Shown: positions 17,541 through 27,174 of the stretch, one piece after another
How positions within the stretch are numbered: position 1 is the stretch's first letter
How the letters are laid out: the number at the start of each line of letters is the position of its first letter
Source: CAIMWS01 sp964409245
GTDB taxonomy: Bacteria; Verrucomicrobiota; Verrucomicrobiia; Limisphaerales; UBA1319
Length of the DNA: 64,000 bases
NCBI GenBank assembly: GCA_964409245.1
Contig: CAYPCQ010000018.1
Location: 1 to 64,000 of the forward strand
Direction of reading: 5' to 3'
The notes under the pieces: generated by a model
What the model saw: the letters and a program-made list of their open reading frames with translations, nothing else
The model's database searches: none
What the model was told of the DNA's origin: nothing
Program-made: the position numbers and the translations under genes

Positions 17541-19265
17541 CTACCGGAAATTTTTCCCCAGCAACTCTTTGACTTTGGCTCCAGCTTCAGCGATGGCCAC
17601 CAACTCGGCCGCAGTATCGCGCCGCCGCTTTAATTCGACCTTCTGTTGCTCCAAAGTCCGTTTGCTGACCGTGATCCGAGTGGGCAAGCCAATCAGATCG
17701 GCGTCGCTGAATTTTTCTCCGGCGCGCAGCGGGCGATCATCGTAAAGCACTTCAATACCCTCTTGCTGCAGTTGGGCATAAAGTTGTTCGGATTGTTTCC
17801 GCACCGTTTCATCCTCCAGATTCAGCGCCACCAGATGGACTTGGTAGGGCGCAATTTCCGGAGACCAAGTGATGCCCTTGTCATCGTGGTTCTGCTCCAC
17901 AAAAGCCGCCGCCATGCGGCTGACACCAATTCCGTAGCAGCCCATGACCACCGGCTGGCTTTTGCCTCCGGCGTCCAGGTAAACACAATCCATGGCCTTG
18001 GAATACTTGGTGCCCAGCTTGAATATGTGTCCCACCTCGATGCCCATGGCTGACTGCAATATGCCTTGGCATTTCGGGCAGGTGTGCCCCGCTTTGGCGA
18101 TCTTGAACTCGCCGAATTCAGGCAGAGGCAGATCCCGGCCGAAATTGACGTTGATGTTGTGATAATTGGTCTGGTTGGCGCCGCACTCGAAATTGACGCG
18201 GCCATTGACATAGTTATCAGCGAGGATACGAACCGAGGGCGGCAAACCGATCGGCCCGGCGTAACCCAACTCCGCCCCGGTCAGCTCCTTGATTTTGGCG
18301 GCGGAGGCCAATTTCAAACTTTTGCATCCCAGGTGGTTGGTCACTTTGATTTCATTGACATCGCAATCGCCCCGCACCATCACCGCCACCACCCGGTCAT
18401 CGGCTTCAAAAACCAGGGTTTTGGTGGTTTTCCAAACCGGGATATTCAGGAACTTGGCGAGCGGCTCCACCCCGATGAGCCCTTCACCCAATACGGCTTC
18501 CATGGGCTTGGGTTCAGCGTCTTGAGCATGCTCCGCCAGGCGCGAGGCGGCCCGCTCCTGGTTGGCGGCGTAGTCGCAGTGATCGCAGTAAATGATGGTG
18601 TCCTCCCCCGTGTCGGCCAGCACCATGAATTCCTGGCTGCCGGTGCCACCGATGGCGCCTGAATCCGCTTCCACCGCCCGGTATTTGAAGCCGATGCGCT
18701 GGCAGATTTTGTGATAAGCCTGGCGCATCGCTTCATAGGATACCTCAAGCCCGGCTTCATCCGCGTCAAAGCTGTAGGCATCCTTCATGATGAACTCGCG
18801 GGCACGCATCAGGCCAAAGCGCGGGCGGATCTCATCCCGGAACTTGGTCTGGATCTGGAACACGTTCCGGGGCAGATCTTTGTAGGATTTGATCTCCCGG
18901 CGCAGGATGTCGGTAACGACTTCCTCGTGGGTGGGACCCAGGCAGGACACACTGCCCCGCCGGTCCTTGAAGGAAAACATGATGCCGTCCACCGCCGTAT
19001 AACGTTCCCAGCGGCCTGACTCCTCCCATAATTCCCTGGGCTGCAGGGCCGGCATCAACAATTCCTCCGAGCCGGCCGCTTGCATTTCCTCGCGAACAAT
19101 TTGGGAGATTTTGTTCAGCGTGCGGTAAAGCAAAGGCAGGTAATTATATACTCCCGCTGATAGCTGTTGCATATACCCGCCCCGCACCATCAGCGCGTGA
19201 GCGGCAGTTTGGGCGTCTTTGGGCACCTCCCGCAAGGTTTTCCCGAGATGTCTGGATTGTCTCAT
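17541..19265 (-). CDS. proS: Prolyl-tRNA synthetase, bacterial type
   Basis: Charges tRNA-Pro with proline. The 574-residue length with an inserted editing (INS) domain is the bacterial type. Visible features are the N-terminal SRHLGKTLREVPKDA, the class II motif 2 region (LGPTHEEVVTD), FRDEIRPRFGLMRAREFIMKD split across motif 2 and the INS domain with YCDHCDYAAN (about residues 220-229), and the C-terminal anticodon-binding domain with YDDRPLRAGEKF and GLPTRITVS. The start lies close to the plus-strand intergenic region. It ends 26 bp from a strong intrinsic terminator and stands alone, not in an operon. Confidence 0.96.
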   Translation of the reverse strand: MRQSRHLGKTLREVPKDAQTAAHALMVRGGYMQQLSAGVYNYLPLLYRTLNKISQIVREEMQAAGSEELLMPALQPRELWEESGRWERYTAVDGIMFSFKDRRGSVSCLGPTHEEVVTDILRREIKSYKDLPRNVFQIQTKFRDEIRPRFGLMRAREFIMKDAYSFDADEAGLEVSYEAMRQAYHKICQRIGFKYRAVEADSGAIGGTGSQEFMVLADTGEDTIIYCDHCDYAANQERAASRLAEHAQDAEPKPMEAVLGEGLIGVEPLAKFLNIPVWKTTKTLVFEADDRVVAVMVRGDCDVNEIKVTNHLGCKSLKLASAAKIKELTGAELGYAGPIGLPPSVRILADNYVNGRVNFECGANQTNYHNINVNFGRDLPLPEFGEFKIAKAGHTCPKCQGILQSAMGIEVGHIFKLGTKYSKAMDCVYLDAGGKSQPVVMGCYGIGVSRMAAAFVEQNHDDKGITWSPEIAPYQVHLVALNLEDETVRKQSEQLYAQLQQEGIEVLYDDRPLRAGEKFSDADLIGLPTRITVSKRTLEQQKVELKRRRDTAAELVAIAEAGAKVKELLGKNFR

Positions 19266-19395
19266 GTCTTTATAAAAAATGCGTTGTTATTACTAATTTG
19301 CCGTTCTCCCGCTGGCGAGATTTATTTCCAACCGGACAGCAGCGGGGTTACATCGTCCCCCGGGCAAGAGCGTCACCACTGCCCACCCGATGGCG

Positions 19396-20940
19396 TCAGG
19401 GGATGCTTTTGATGATCACCAGCGTCAGATCGTCCAGTTGGGCAGTTCCGTGGCAGAAACGATCCACAGCCTGGTGCAAGGCACCGAGGATTTGTTGCGC
19501 AGGCCGATGGGCATTTTCCTGAACCACGTTGAAAAAACGTTGCTCGCCAAAAAAGTCATCTTCCGCCGAAACGGCTTCCAGCACCCCATCGGTCAGCAGG
19601 ATCAACAAATCACCCGGCGCCATGGAATATTGCCCGCTGGCGTTATAGGACGCCTCCGGGCTCAAGCCCAGCGGGATGCCAGTCCGCTTCAACTTAACTT
19701 TCAATCCACCATCCGCGCCAAAGTGATAGGCCGGAGGATGCCCGGCGCTGGCGTACCAAAAAGCCCGGCTCGGGCAATTCAATTTTACCAGGAACAAGGT
19801 TACATACCGCTCATAGCTTATATCATCCGATAAGGAACCATTCGCCCGGGTCAGGATTTCACCTAAATCGCTGCGGTTGCGCGCCAGAATTCTCAAGAAA
19901 GCCCGGGTTTCAGCCATGAGCACCGCTGGTCCAATGCCATGACCGGTGACATCGCCCACCACCACGGCAGAATCCCCATCCTTGAGGGTCAGGTAATCGA
20001 AATAATCTCCTCCCGTGGCTTCCGCCGGAAAACTGGCTCCGGCGATTTCAAATCCGCTCAACTTGGGCGCCGTGGTGGGGAAAAGACGCTGCTGGATTTC
20101 CCGCGCCACCCGGAATTGTTCCTGGTTTTGGCGGATGGTTTGCTCCGCGCGTTTGCGTTCCGTGATATCGCGGATAAAGGCCACCAGCAAGTGCTGGTCC
20201 TGGACGTTCATGTCGTTGAAGGAGATTTCTATGGAAATTTCGTGCCCATCCTTATGGCGCCCTTTGGTTTCCATTGGGGGGCGTTTGCAGGGGGCCAGCG
20301 TGGAGCCCAAAAACCTTTGCACAGCCGCTTGGTGGCGCGGTTGCAGGGTCTCGGGCTGCAGCAGTTGCAGTGGCTGGCCCGCCACTTCCTCCGGACTAAA
20401 ACCGAAAATACATTCCACCGCTGGATTGGCAAACCGGATCATATGGGAGGTATCGATGATCAGCACCGCATCCGTGCAGGTTTCCCATAAGGTGCGGTAT
20501 CGTTCCTCACTTTCCCGCAGGGATGATTCGGCCTGGCGCCGTGCGGTTCGCACCGAAGTTTCCCTCAATTCCCGCTCCACCGCAGGCACCAACCGGGCCA
20601 GGTTGCCTTTCATCAGGTAATCGTGCGCTCCGGCTTTCATGGCCGCCACTGCGGTATCTTCCCCGATGCCGCCGGACACAATGATAAAGGGCAAATCCAA
20701 GCCACTCACCTGCAGCAATTGCAGGGCTTCCTGCATGCTGAAGCTGGGCATGGAGTAGTCCGAAATGACCACGTCCCACCGCTGCTCCGCCAGCGCCGTG
20801 GACATGGCTTCCGCAGTTTCCACACGCCGATGGGAGGGATCGTATCCCCCCCGGCGCAGCAGGTTTACCAGCAGCAGGGCATCGAACTCGGAATCCTCAA
20901 CTATCAAAACACGCAACGGTACTTTCATATGTGGAGGCAT
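19396..20940 (-). CDS. Response regulator with PAS and PP2C (SpoIIE/RsbU-type) phosphatase domains
   Basis: A 514-residue cytoplasmic signalling protein. Residues 1-130 form a CheY-like receiver (acidic VEDSEFD, phospho-acceptor VVISDYSMP, switch VSGGI). A PAS sensor follows at about 140-260 (FANPAVECIFGFSPEEVAGQ) with a short coiled-coil segment. The C-terminal PP2C/SpoIIE phosphatase has metal-binding GGDYFDYL, VVGDVTGHGIG and LTDGVLEA. Such proteins dephosphorylate anti-anti-sigma (STAS) partners and thereby tune stress sigma activity. A STAS protein is encoded at 35269, but physical pairing is not shown. A second in-frame ATG four codons in is an alternative start. Neighbours are unrelated. 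Confidence 0.85.
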   Translation of the reverse strand: MPPHMKVPLRVLIVEDSEFDALLLVNLLRRGGYDPSHRRVETAEAMSTALAEQRWDVVISDYSMPSFSMQEALQLLQVSGLDLPFIIVSGGIGEDTAVAAMKAGAHDYLMKGNLARLVPAVERELRETSVRTARRQAESSLRESEERYRTLWETCTDAVLIIDTSHMIRFANPAVECIFGFSPEEVAGQPLQLLQPETLQPRHQAAVQRFLGSTLAPCKRPPMETKGRHKDGHEISIEISFNDMNVQDQHLLVAFIRDITERKRAEQTIRQNQEQFRVAREIQQRLFPTTAPKLSGFEIAGASFPAEATGGDYFDYLTLKDGDSAVVVGDVTGHGIGPAVLMAETRAFLRILARNRSDLGEILTRANGSLSDDISYERYVTLFLVKLNCPSRAFWYASAGHPPAYHFGADGGLKVKLKRTGIPLGLSPEASYNASGQYSMAPGDLLILLTDGVLEAVSAEDDFFGEQRFFNVVQENAHRPAQQILGALHQAVDRFCHGTAQLDDLTLVIIKSIP

Positions 20941-21196
20941 TAATCTGCAACCTTATGGGCGAACCCTTACCGATCTTGGTTTGCCGGAGGCAATCGAGCT
21001 TGAACTCAATTCCGGATTTCCATAGCGGCCAGGCCATCAGTAAAACAGTTACCTGGCGGACTCAAAGGGAAGGCATCCGAGCCTTACCAATCCCGCACTG
21101 GTGATCACTAAACAAACCCGCTGGCGCCGGCATGGCAAACCGCATCGGGCAGCCCGCCATCATTCCATTGGCCCTGCTCTTGGCAAACGGTCAGGA

Positions 21197-22369
21197 TTAC
21201 AGCTTGCCGTAAAAATCCGCGACTATTTGCCGGAATAAATTTTCACGGGCCTTAATGATTCTCATTTCCCGCTCCGCGTTTTCAGATGAATCGCTGGCAT
21301 GCGCGGCGTTGACCATGATGTTGGACCCGAACTCCCTCCGGATGGAACCTGGAGGTGCTTTGGAAGGATCCGTGGGGCCGAGGACTTCGCGGATTTTGCC
21401 AACCGCTTCCGGCCCTTCATATATTAGAGCAATGCATTTCTCGGTGCCCGGCTGCAACCTGGCTTCCTTGGGGCTCGAACTCGATGGCGTGCCCGCCATA
21501 AATTTGATGATATTCTCAAACTGGTTGTCACCCGCCAGCGGTCCCAGTATGTCGCCGAGTTGCCGGGTCAATTCGGAAGGCAGTTCAAATTTCAATTCCT
21601 GTTCCAAGGCGTGTTTGGCCTGCAAGCCCACCACGGCATTAAACCGGGTCCGCAACACCTCCCGCACGGGGCCGTAAAATTCCTCGGCCTCCGACACACT
21701 CATGCAGTAGACCTTGATGCCCACAATGAAAAGGCCTGCCCGGGAAAAGAAATCGATCATGTTGCCGGGCCGCCCGGTGGGGAACCGGAAATTGTCTGGC
21801 TTGATCAACACCAGCGTGCGCTGGGGTGTTTGCGACGGAGTATAAGACACCACGCCGTCCAGCAGGCCACCGTCACGATCCGCGAAGCGTGCCCATAATT
21901 GCAGCTTGGCTTTCGCCTCTTCCTCATTGGGAGCCGCCAGAGCGGCGGGCTCAAAATACACCACTTGATCGTGCTCGTCCGTCACCAAGTCGCCATAGGT
22001 GTCCCGGATGGTCTCGCCGCCCATCTTATCCAGGCTGAAATTACCCACCACTTTCCGCACCTTGGCTACCGCGTCCTCCCCCTTGAAAAGCAGAACCATG
22101 ACCCGCTGGCGCCTTTGGGTTTGGGGAGCCGGCCCGATCTTGGTGATCACATATTGACGGATCAGTTCCTGGATTTTGCGATCCTGGGGATCTGCTGAAG
22201 AAACCACGATGGATGCGTATTCCTCCACTAATTCCTTGCTCGGCGCATACATTTGCGCGGCCACCAGTTCCAGCCCGGTCCGGCTGATCAACCGGGCCAG
22301 GATGCCGCCGGTGCGGGATTTGTGCAGGGAATAAGGGGTGATGATTGCGTATGCTAGTTGTTCAGCCAT
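21197..22369 (-). CDS. ndk: Tandem nucleoside diphosphate kinase, first domain degenerate
   Basis: A 390-residue protein built from two NDK domains, each usually about 140-150 residues. The second half is the catalytic one: TLVLIKPDNF at its start and NAAHASDSSENAEREM with the phosphorylated histidine. The first half retains the fold-like IITPYSLHKSR and a Gly-Glu-Asp-Ala motif but its equivalent of the N-x-x-H-G-S-D-S loop reads YFEPAALAAPNE, without the active His. It therefore probably phosphorylates NDPs through only one active site, with the first domain regulatory or structural. The gene lies 16 bp downstream of the small zinc-ribbon gene and may be in an operon with it. Confidence 0.83.
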   Translation of the reverse strand: MAEQLAYAIITPYSLHKSRTGGILARLISRTGLELVAAQMYAPSKELVEEYASIVVSSADPQDRKIQELIRQYVITKIGPAPQTQRRQRVMVLLFKGEDAVAKVRKVVGNFSLDKMGGETIRDTYGDLVTDEHDQVVYFEPAALAAPNEEEAKAKLQLWARFADRDGGLLDGVVSYTPSQTPQRTLVLIKPDNFRFPTGRPGNMIDFFSRAGLFIVGIKVYCMSVSEAEEFYGPVREVLRTRFNAVVGLQAKHALEQELKFELPSELTRQLGDILGPLAGDNQFENIIKFMAGTPSSSSPKEARLQPGTEKCIALIYEGPEAVGKIREVLGPTDPSKAPPGSIRREFGSNIMVNAAHASDSSENAEREMRIIKARENLFRQIVADFYGKL

Positions 22370-22385
22370 AAATAATTAAATCTGT

Positions 22386-22592
22386 TTATTCCTGGGATGC
22401 CGGTTCTTCGGGTGGTTTTGCTGTGGCAACCGTGGTATCCGGCCCTGTTTTACCACCAATAATCTTAAACATCACCACCCCACAGGTTGGACATTTGCCT
22501 TTGATTGCTTTGCGCCCGTTCTTCATGACCTCCTCCAAGGCGTCGGCAATTTCCTTTTTTGCTTTGCACTTAACACAATAACCTTCTGGCAT
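22386..22592 (-). CDS. Small zinc-ribbon protein, DUF5679-like
   Basis: A 68-residue protein. EGYCVKCKAKKEI and KGKCPTCGVVMFKI give a four-cysteine zinc ribbon, close to the DUF5679 pattern seen in small archaeal and bacterial proteins. The start is set at the codon at 22592 (MPEGYCVK) because an AGGAAG ribosome-binding site lies 7-8 bases upstream; the frame runs 9 residues further upstream. A proline- and glutamate-rich tail follows. It precedes the double NDK gene by 16 bp. Function unknown; a nucleic-acid or protein-binding ribbon is the usual role. Confidence 0.68.
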   Translation of the reverse strand: MPEGYCVKCKAKKEIADALEEVMKNGRKAIKGKCPTCGVVMFKIIGGKTGPDTTVATAKPPEEPASQE

Positions 22593-22687
22593 AAAATCTT
22601 CCTGGGCGGAACGCTTCACGCATTCCCACAGTAAGTGCCTAGCTTATGTATCTTCATGCGGCGCAGTCAACTGCCAAACGGAATCCA

Positions 22688-24190
22688 TTAGATGCTCTGA
22701 TCTAAATTATTAATTCGCATCTTCCGTAATTCCGTCTTCAGGATCTTGCCGGTGCCATTGCGAGGCAGTGCCGCTAGCTGCACCACCTGCCGTGGAACCT
22801 TGTAATCAGCCAGCCGTCCACGCAAAAACTGCACGACTCTCCGCTCGTCCAACTCCTGACCGTCGTAGACCGCCACGAAAGCCAGTGGTTGCTCGCCTTT
22901 GCGGGGGTCTGGCTGGCCGATTACTGCGGCTTCCTTGATGCCGGGGAATTCATAAAGCACTTCCTCGATTTCACGAGGGTAGACATTGTTGCCGTTGACC
23001 AGCAGCATGTCTTTCTTGCGATCAGTAATATAAATAAAGCCTTCCGCATCCATATAACCGACATCACCCGTCAGCAGCCAGCCATTGTGTAACGCCTCCG
23101 CACTGGCAGCGGGTTGGTTCCAGTAGCCCCGCATCACGTTCCCCCCCCGGACGCACAGTTCTCCAATACCGGGCGGCTCCAGCCATCGGCCATCGTCGCT
23201 GCGGATACGCACTTCCACATCGGGAATCGCCCGGCCGATGGATCCGGCTTTCCATGGCCCGGGGATGGGATTGATCGAAACCACCGGGCTGGCTTCGCTT
23301 AATCCGTATCCCTCCAGGAGCGGAAATGAAAACTTCTGATTGAACTCCTTCAGCAACTGAACCGGCAAGGGGGCAGCGCCACTGATGCAAAGCCGCAGTG
23401 GCAAGGCCGCCGGCACCGCGGGATCCAGCATGGTGCGGAAAAATGGTGGAATGGCAGGCAGGATGGTGGGCTTGCGCATGGCGATCTCTTGCATGATCGC
23501 CTTGGGCTGGTTCAAGGATTTAATCAGGACGATGGATCCCCCCACGATCAGCGGCAGCAGGATGCACACGCACAGCATGAAACTGTGGAACATGGGCAAC
23601 AGAAGGGCGAACCGGTCATGATCCACAGCGAGCAAAACCTTCCGGCAGCTTTCGACATTGTGCAGCAAATTGCCGTGGGACAAAATGGCGCCTTTGGGGC
23701 GCCCGGTGGTTCCGGAGGTATAAATCAGCACCGCATCATCCTGTTCAACCGGTTCATACACCGGGCACTGCGAGTTGACGGACACCTCCGCCCCCACCAG
23801 ACTGGCGGCCATAATGCTTTGCAACCCCGGCAAATCCGCTGCCAGCGGAGGCAGCATTTCAGCAAAAGACTCCTCGGTGATCAGCAAATTGACTCCCGCA
23901 TCCTTTAGAATAAAGCTGATTTCAGGAACTTTGAGGAAATTGTTGATGGGGACTATAATGGCTCCCAAACTCACCACACCAAAAAAAACGGGGATGAAAT
24001 CGGGCTGGTTTCTCAGCAGCAAGCCGACACGCATCCCCTTTTGAACGCCAAAATCCTTGCTGAGGGTTGCCGCTGCCCGGAGGGTCTCCTGCAGAATATG
24101 CTCGTAAGTTAATTCACTATCACCCCAGAATACTGCCGTTTTCCGGGTATGCGTCCTCGCTGAAGCGATAAAAGCGCTGGCCAAGTTCAT
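22688..24190 (-). CDS. AMP-binding acyl-CoA synthetase (long-chain fatty acid-CoA ligase-like)
   Basis: A 500-residue enzyme of the ANL superfamily that activates a carboxylic acid with ATP and CoA. The P-loop is IYTSGTTGRPKGAILSHGN. The hinge motif LTGDVGYMDAEGFIYITDRKKD and the C-terminal lysine in NGTGKILKTELRK follow. The start at 24190 (MNLASAFIA) is preferred because it begins the recognisable N-terminus; the frame runs 14 codons further upstream. A run of eight C bases at 23141-23148 encodes glycines. Chain-length specificity cannot be told from the sequence. It is followed upstream by 391 bp without a gene. Confidence 0.87.
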   Translation of the reverse strand: MNLASAFIASARTHTRKTAVFWGDSELTYEHILQETLRAAATLSKDFGVQKGMRVGLLLRNQPDFIPVFFGVVSLGAIIVPINNFLKVPEISFILKDAGVNLLITEESFAEMLPPLAADLPGLQSIMAASLVGAEVSVNSQCPVYEPVEQDDAVLIYTSGTTGRPKGAILSHGNLLHNVESCRKVLLAVDHDRFALLLPMFHSFMLCVCILLPLIVGGSIVLIKSLNQPKAIMQEIAMRKPTILPAIPPFFRTMLDPAVPAALPLRLCISGAAPLPVQLLKEFNQKFSFPLLEGYGLSEASPVVSINPIPGPWKAGSIGRAIPDVEVRIRSDDGRWLEPPGIGELCVRGGNVMRGYWNQPAASAEALHNGWLLTGDVGYMDAEGFIYITDRKKDMLLVNGNNVYPREIEEVLYEFPGIKEAAVIGQPDPRKGEQPLAFVAVYDGQELDERRVVQFLRGRLADYKVPRQVVQLAALPRNGTGKILKTELRKMRINNLDQSI

Positions 24191-24581
24191 GCAACACCAT
24201 TTGACAAGACTGGCAGTATTCAAAGGCCCCAAAGCCCAAGCGTCAAGAGTGATTCACATTATTTGTAATATTCCTCATAAGACACACCCACATGTCAGCC
24301 GGAAAGCTTTGGAAATCAGTAGCCGAAGGCCGGTCTCGATGTTTCTCGCGGGATTAATCAAGCCGCAAACTCTCCCGGCGGCGCACGGATCGCCTGCTAC
24401 TTCAGAGCGTGGGCCGGGGTATTCCATGATTTGCGAATCGGCGAACAGGTCTGAGAAGGATGCAGAATTGGAATTTTGGTCCGCCTTGGGCACCAGCAAA
24501 GCCAACCTATTGGCTTGCATGCCCCCCCGAGCAATGCCAAGCGAAGCCGTCTCCGACAAAGCCACCAGCCTGGCCTGGCGA
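24191..24581. other. Intergenic stretch between fliD and the acyl-CoA synthetase gene
   Basis: About 390 bp. A 96-codon minus-strand frame at 24275-24565 is the only long one, but it has no family resemblance, no ribosome-binding site that I can see and atypical composition. I call no gene here. Confidence 0.55.
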
Positions 24582-26291
24582 TTATTTAATTTGGGAAGAC
24601 AGAAAATTCGACTGCTGAGTCAATTGGGATCTGGCATTTTCCATGGCCACGAAGCTGTTGATCAAATTGGTGCGGTTGCTTTGCACGATCCGTTCCAATT
24701 CTTCGATCTGCGTATCGATTTTGGCGGACTGTTTGGAAATGGTTTCCTGGCGGGTAGCCAGCGAACCTTCGTCCTTGGTTAGATTATCGAGGTAAGTGCT
24801 TAAGCGGGTGCCCAAACCCGAGCTTGAATCACTAAAAAAGGATTGGATATCGGTTAAATTTGAAGCCAGGGCTGCATCCAATTTCGTACTGTCCGATAGC
24901 GTCAGCTTATCATCATACCCACTGGTGCTGATGCCCAAAGAATCCAAGTTTGTGATGGAGCCGGTCAGGCCTGATATGGCGGCAAAAGCCGCGCTGCGCA
25001 AGTTGCCGGCCATACTGGCCGTTTCCATGTCCCCCGTAAGCAAACCGGCGGTCACCTTTCCTTTGGAATCAGTGGAACTGGCGGTATATGCACTCAGCAG
25101 TGATTGCGCGGCATTATATTTTTCAATGAACGAAGTGATGGCGGTCCGGACCTTGCTCGTATCGCTGGATACAGTCACGGAAGTGGTTCCCAATTTCAGA
25201 GCCGTGACCGTCAGGCCGGAGACTCCGGAACTGTCCGCCGTGATGATATTGGAGTGGCTGAGCAGTGTGGGGCCGCTATTGACGGTATATTGCAAGTCCG
25301 TTCCGCGAGCCAAAGTCGCTCCGCTGGAATCCAATAATTGAGTGGCGGATAGAAAGTTGCCGGAAACATCCTCCAGCGCGATTCCGATGTCGCCGGAAGT
25401 TTTGTTGGTCAATGAGAACCGATCCGTATTGGCGTCATAGCTGGCGTAAACCCCCGCCTTCGACTGGTTGATTTTATCCAGCAGAGTGGCAACGCTTTCG
25501 GTATCAGCATTATAGGAAAGCTCGACACCGTTGATCTTAAAGATTCCAGTGCCCGACATGGCGGTCGCCATATTGGCTGTGGCCAGGGTGGAGGTGGTCT
25601 TAACCGCCCCCAAGCTGCCGCTGCTAGTGATCGAATTGGTGCCATTATTATTGAGCTTGGCTAGCGTCAGGAAATTGCTCGTGTCCGTGGCGCTGCCCAA
25701 CACGATTGGATCGGTTCCAGTCAGAGAAAAGGTGTCCGTGGCGGCGTCATAGGCCGCCTCAACATCGCCGGTGGCGGTTTTGATTTTGCTAAACAGCCCC
25801 TGCATGGTGTCGGTGGTGTCCACCTGGATTTGCTGGCCATTGATGGTAATAATCCCGGCGGTCACCGTCGATGCGAAGCCCAGCGTGCTAAGTTGCGGTC
25901 CCGCGCTGGTGCTGGAGGTGGTGATATTTTCACTATTTAAAGCCCCGCCCGCATTGGTATTGCCATTTTGCATGGCCGCACTGGCCAGCTTGGTGATATT
26001 AAAAGCGTAAGATCCCAAAGGGGTTCCGGCCGAGGCCGAAGCTGAAGCCACGGTTGAGTCACCCATGGTTGCGGTTCGGCCATCGTAAAACGTCGATTCC
26101 TTTAAAGTATCAATGGCGGTCTTCAGATCGGTCAATTTGCCTTTGACGGTATCGAGCGCCGTATTGCGTTGCTGCAAAGTGCTTTGCTCCTGCCGCAAAT
26201 TGGTCTGCGGAGTGCGCTCAATTTCCGTCATTTGATCGACGAGCGTTTTCCAGTCGAATCCCGAGGCTAAACCTGACATTGATAAATCCAT
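24582..26291 (-). CDS. fliD: Flagellar filament cap protein FliD (HAP2)
   Basis: Caps the growing flagellar filament and guides flagellin folding. The 569-residue length is typical. The N-terminal part has MSGLASGFDWKTLVDQMTEI, close to the conserved GLASGIDTxxIV pattern of FliD, followed by the coiled-coil region. The middle consists of Thr/Ser/Gly/Asp-rich beta domains and the C-terminal part has a coiled coil with QIEELERIVQSNRTNLINS. A possible ribosome-binding site AAAGGA lies upstream. The gene is downstream of a decayed flagellin gene on the same strand and is intact, so filament-cap function may serve a flagellin encoded elsewhere. Confidence 0.92.
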   Translation of the reverse strand: MDLSMSGLASGFDWKTLVDQMTEIERTPQTNLRQEQSTLQQRNTALDTVKGKLTDLKTAIDTLKESTFYDGRTATMGDSTVASASASAGTPLGSYAFNITKLASAAMQNGNTNAGGALNSENITTSSTSAGPQLSTLGFASTVTAGIITINGQQIQVDTTDTMQGLFSKIKTATGDVEAAYDAATDTFSLTGTDPIVLGSATDTSNFLTLAKLNNNGTNSITSSGSLGAVKTTSTLATANMATAMSGTGIFKINGVELSYNADTESVATLLDKINQSKAGVYASYDANTDRFSLTNKTSGDIGIALEDVSGNFLSATQLLDSSGATLARGTDLQYTVNSGPTLLSHSNIITADSSGVSGLTVTALKLGTTSVTVSSDTSKVRTAITSFIEKYNAAQSLLSAYTASSTDSKGKVTAGLLTGDMETASMAGNLRSAAFAAISGLTGSITNLDSLGISTSGYDDKLTLSDSTKLDAALASNLTDIQSFFSDSSSGLGTRLSTYLDNLTKDEGSLATRQETISKQSAKIDTQIEELERIVQSNRTNLINSFVAMENARSQLTQQSNFLSSQIK

Positions 26292-26636
26292 AATACTAAT
26301 CCTTTATTTAAACTGATGCCGGGAATTAAACAATCTAGGCCGCGCGGGAATGGCCTTCAAATGCCGTCGGCCGGTGGGGCCGCGGAAGCATGGTGCTGGG
26401 GCCATGGGCAAGGCTCCAGCCCGGCCCGCCCAAAGTAAGCCAGTGGCATCGCATGCCCGCTTGGTGCATGACGATTTGGAACCACGGATTATTGGTCATG
26501 TCTATTTTCTTTTTCAGCTTCACAATGCGCCTTTCCCCAGCTTTTTTTCGACTGTTAACCACGGCACTCGGATTGCCTTTCCAGCCATCCGAGTTTGGCC
26601 ACGCAAACCTCTCTGCCGGTTTTCCGATTTCCTTTA
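26292..26636. other. Intergenic stretch between the flagellin pseudogene and fliD
   Basis: No convincing gene. The region has AT-rich and poly-pyrimidine tracts, and a 75-codon minus frame (26335-26562) that has no recognisable family. It probably carries the fliD ribosome-binding region. I do not see a second sigma-28 box. Confidence 0.5.
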
Positions 26637-27154
26637 CTAGAGCAGCTTCAGGGCCGCTTGCGAGGTCGTATTAGCTTGGGCCAACCTCGACGTCCCCTGC
26701 CTGCACCAGGATATTAAAACGGGCGAATTCCGTGCTTTCTTCCGCCACATTCACATCTTTGATCCGGCTATTCGCCGACATCATGTCATGTTATCCTTGA
26801 GCGCCAGGATTTGAGCATTCGTATAGGTCAACCGGGCTATATTGCCACCGACTTGAACCCTATCTGTCGCCGGCTAATTAATGGCGTTTTGAACCGTGTC
26901 CAAGGCCGACTGAACCTTCGACAGGAAGCAAACCTGCGTCTGGCTGTAAGCAATCACGTTGCTCACATTGGATGAAGCCGCACGAATGCGGTTTATTTGT
27001 GCGTCAAACCGCAAAGATACTGTCATCCCGCCAGCATCGTCTTCCGGCGATATAATCCGGGAACCGGAGGACAATTTGGCCAGCGGTTTATTGAACCTGC
27101 CGGCAAATCATTCAACAACCGAACGGCATTAGCCGCAGACGTATTAATAACCAT
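26637..27154 (-). pseudogene. Flagellin (fliC/hag) pseudogene
   Basis: The N-terminal flagellin signature starts MVINTSAANAVRLLND at 27154, then a frameshift, SSGSRIISPEDDAGGMTVSL, then ASSNVSNVIAYSQTQVCFLS and an in-frame TAG just after QSALDTVQNAIN. The C-terminal part reads DRVQVGGNIARLTYTNAQIL, then LKDNM, a 5-base duplication, SANSRIKDVNVAEESTEFAR, then one extra G and a frame change before TSRLAQANTTSQAALKLL and stop. So one stop codon and at least three frameshifts are present, and the central domains are missing. It keeps a ribosome-binding site (AGAAGGG) and a consensus promoter. Confidence 0.9.
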
Positions 27155-27174
27155 AACGACCCTTCTTTGAGTCA

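Noticed and set aside
24275..24565. 96-codon minus-strand frame between fliD and the acyl-CoA synthetase gene
   Set aside because: No family resemblance and no ribosome-binding site that I could see. Not called as a gene.
26335..26562. 75-codon minus-strand frame between flagellin pseudogene and fliD
   Set aside because: Could have been a flaG or csrA-like gene by position, but has no resemblance to either.
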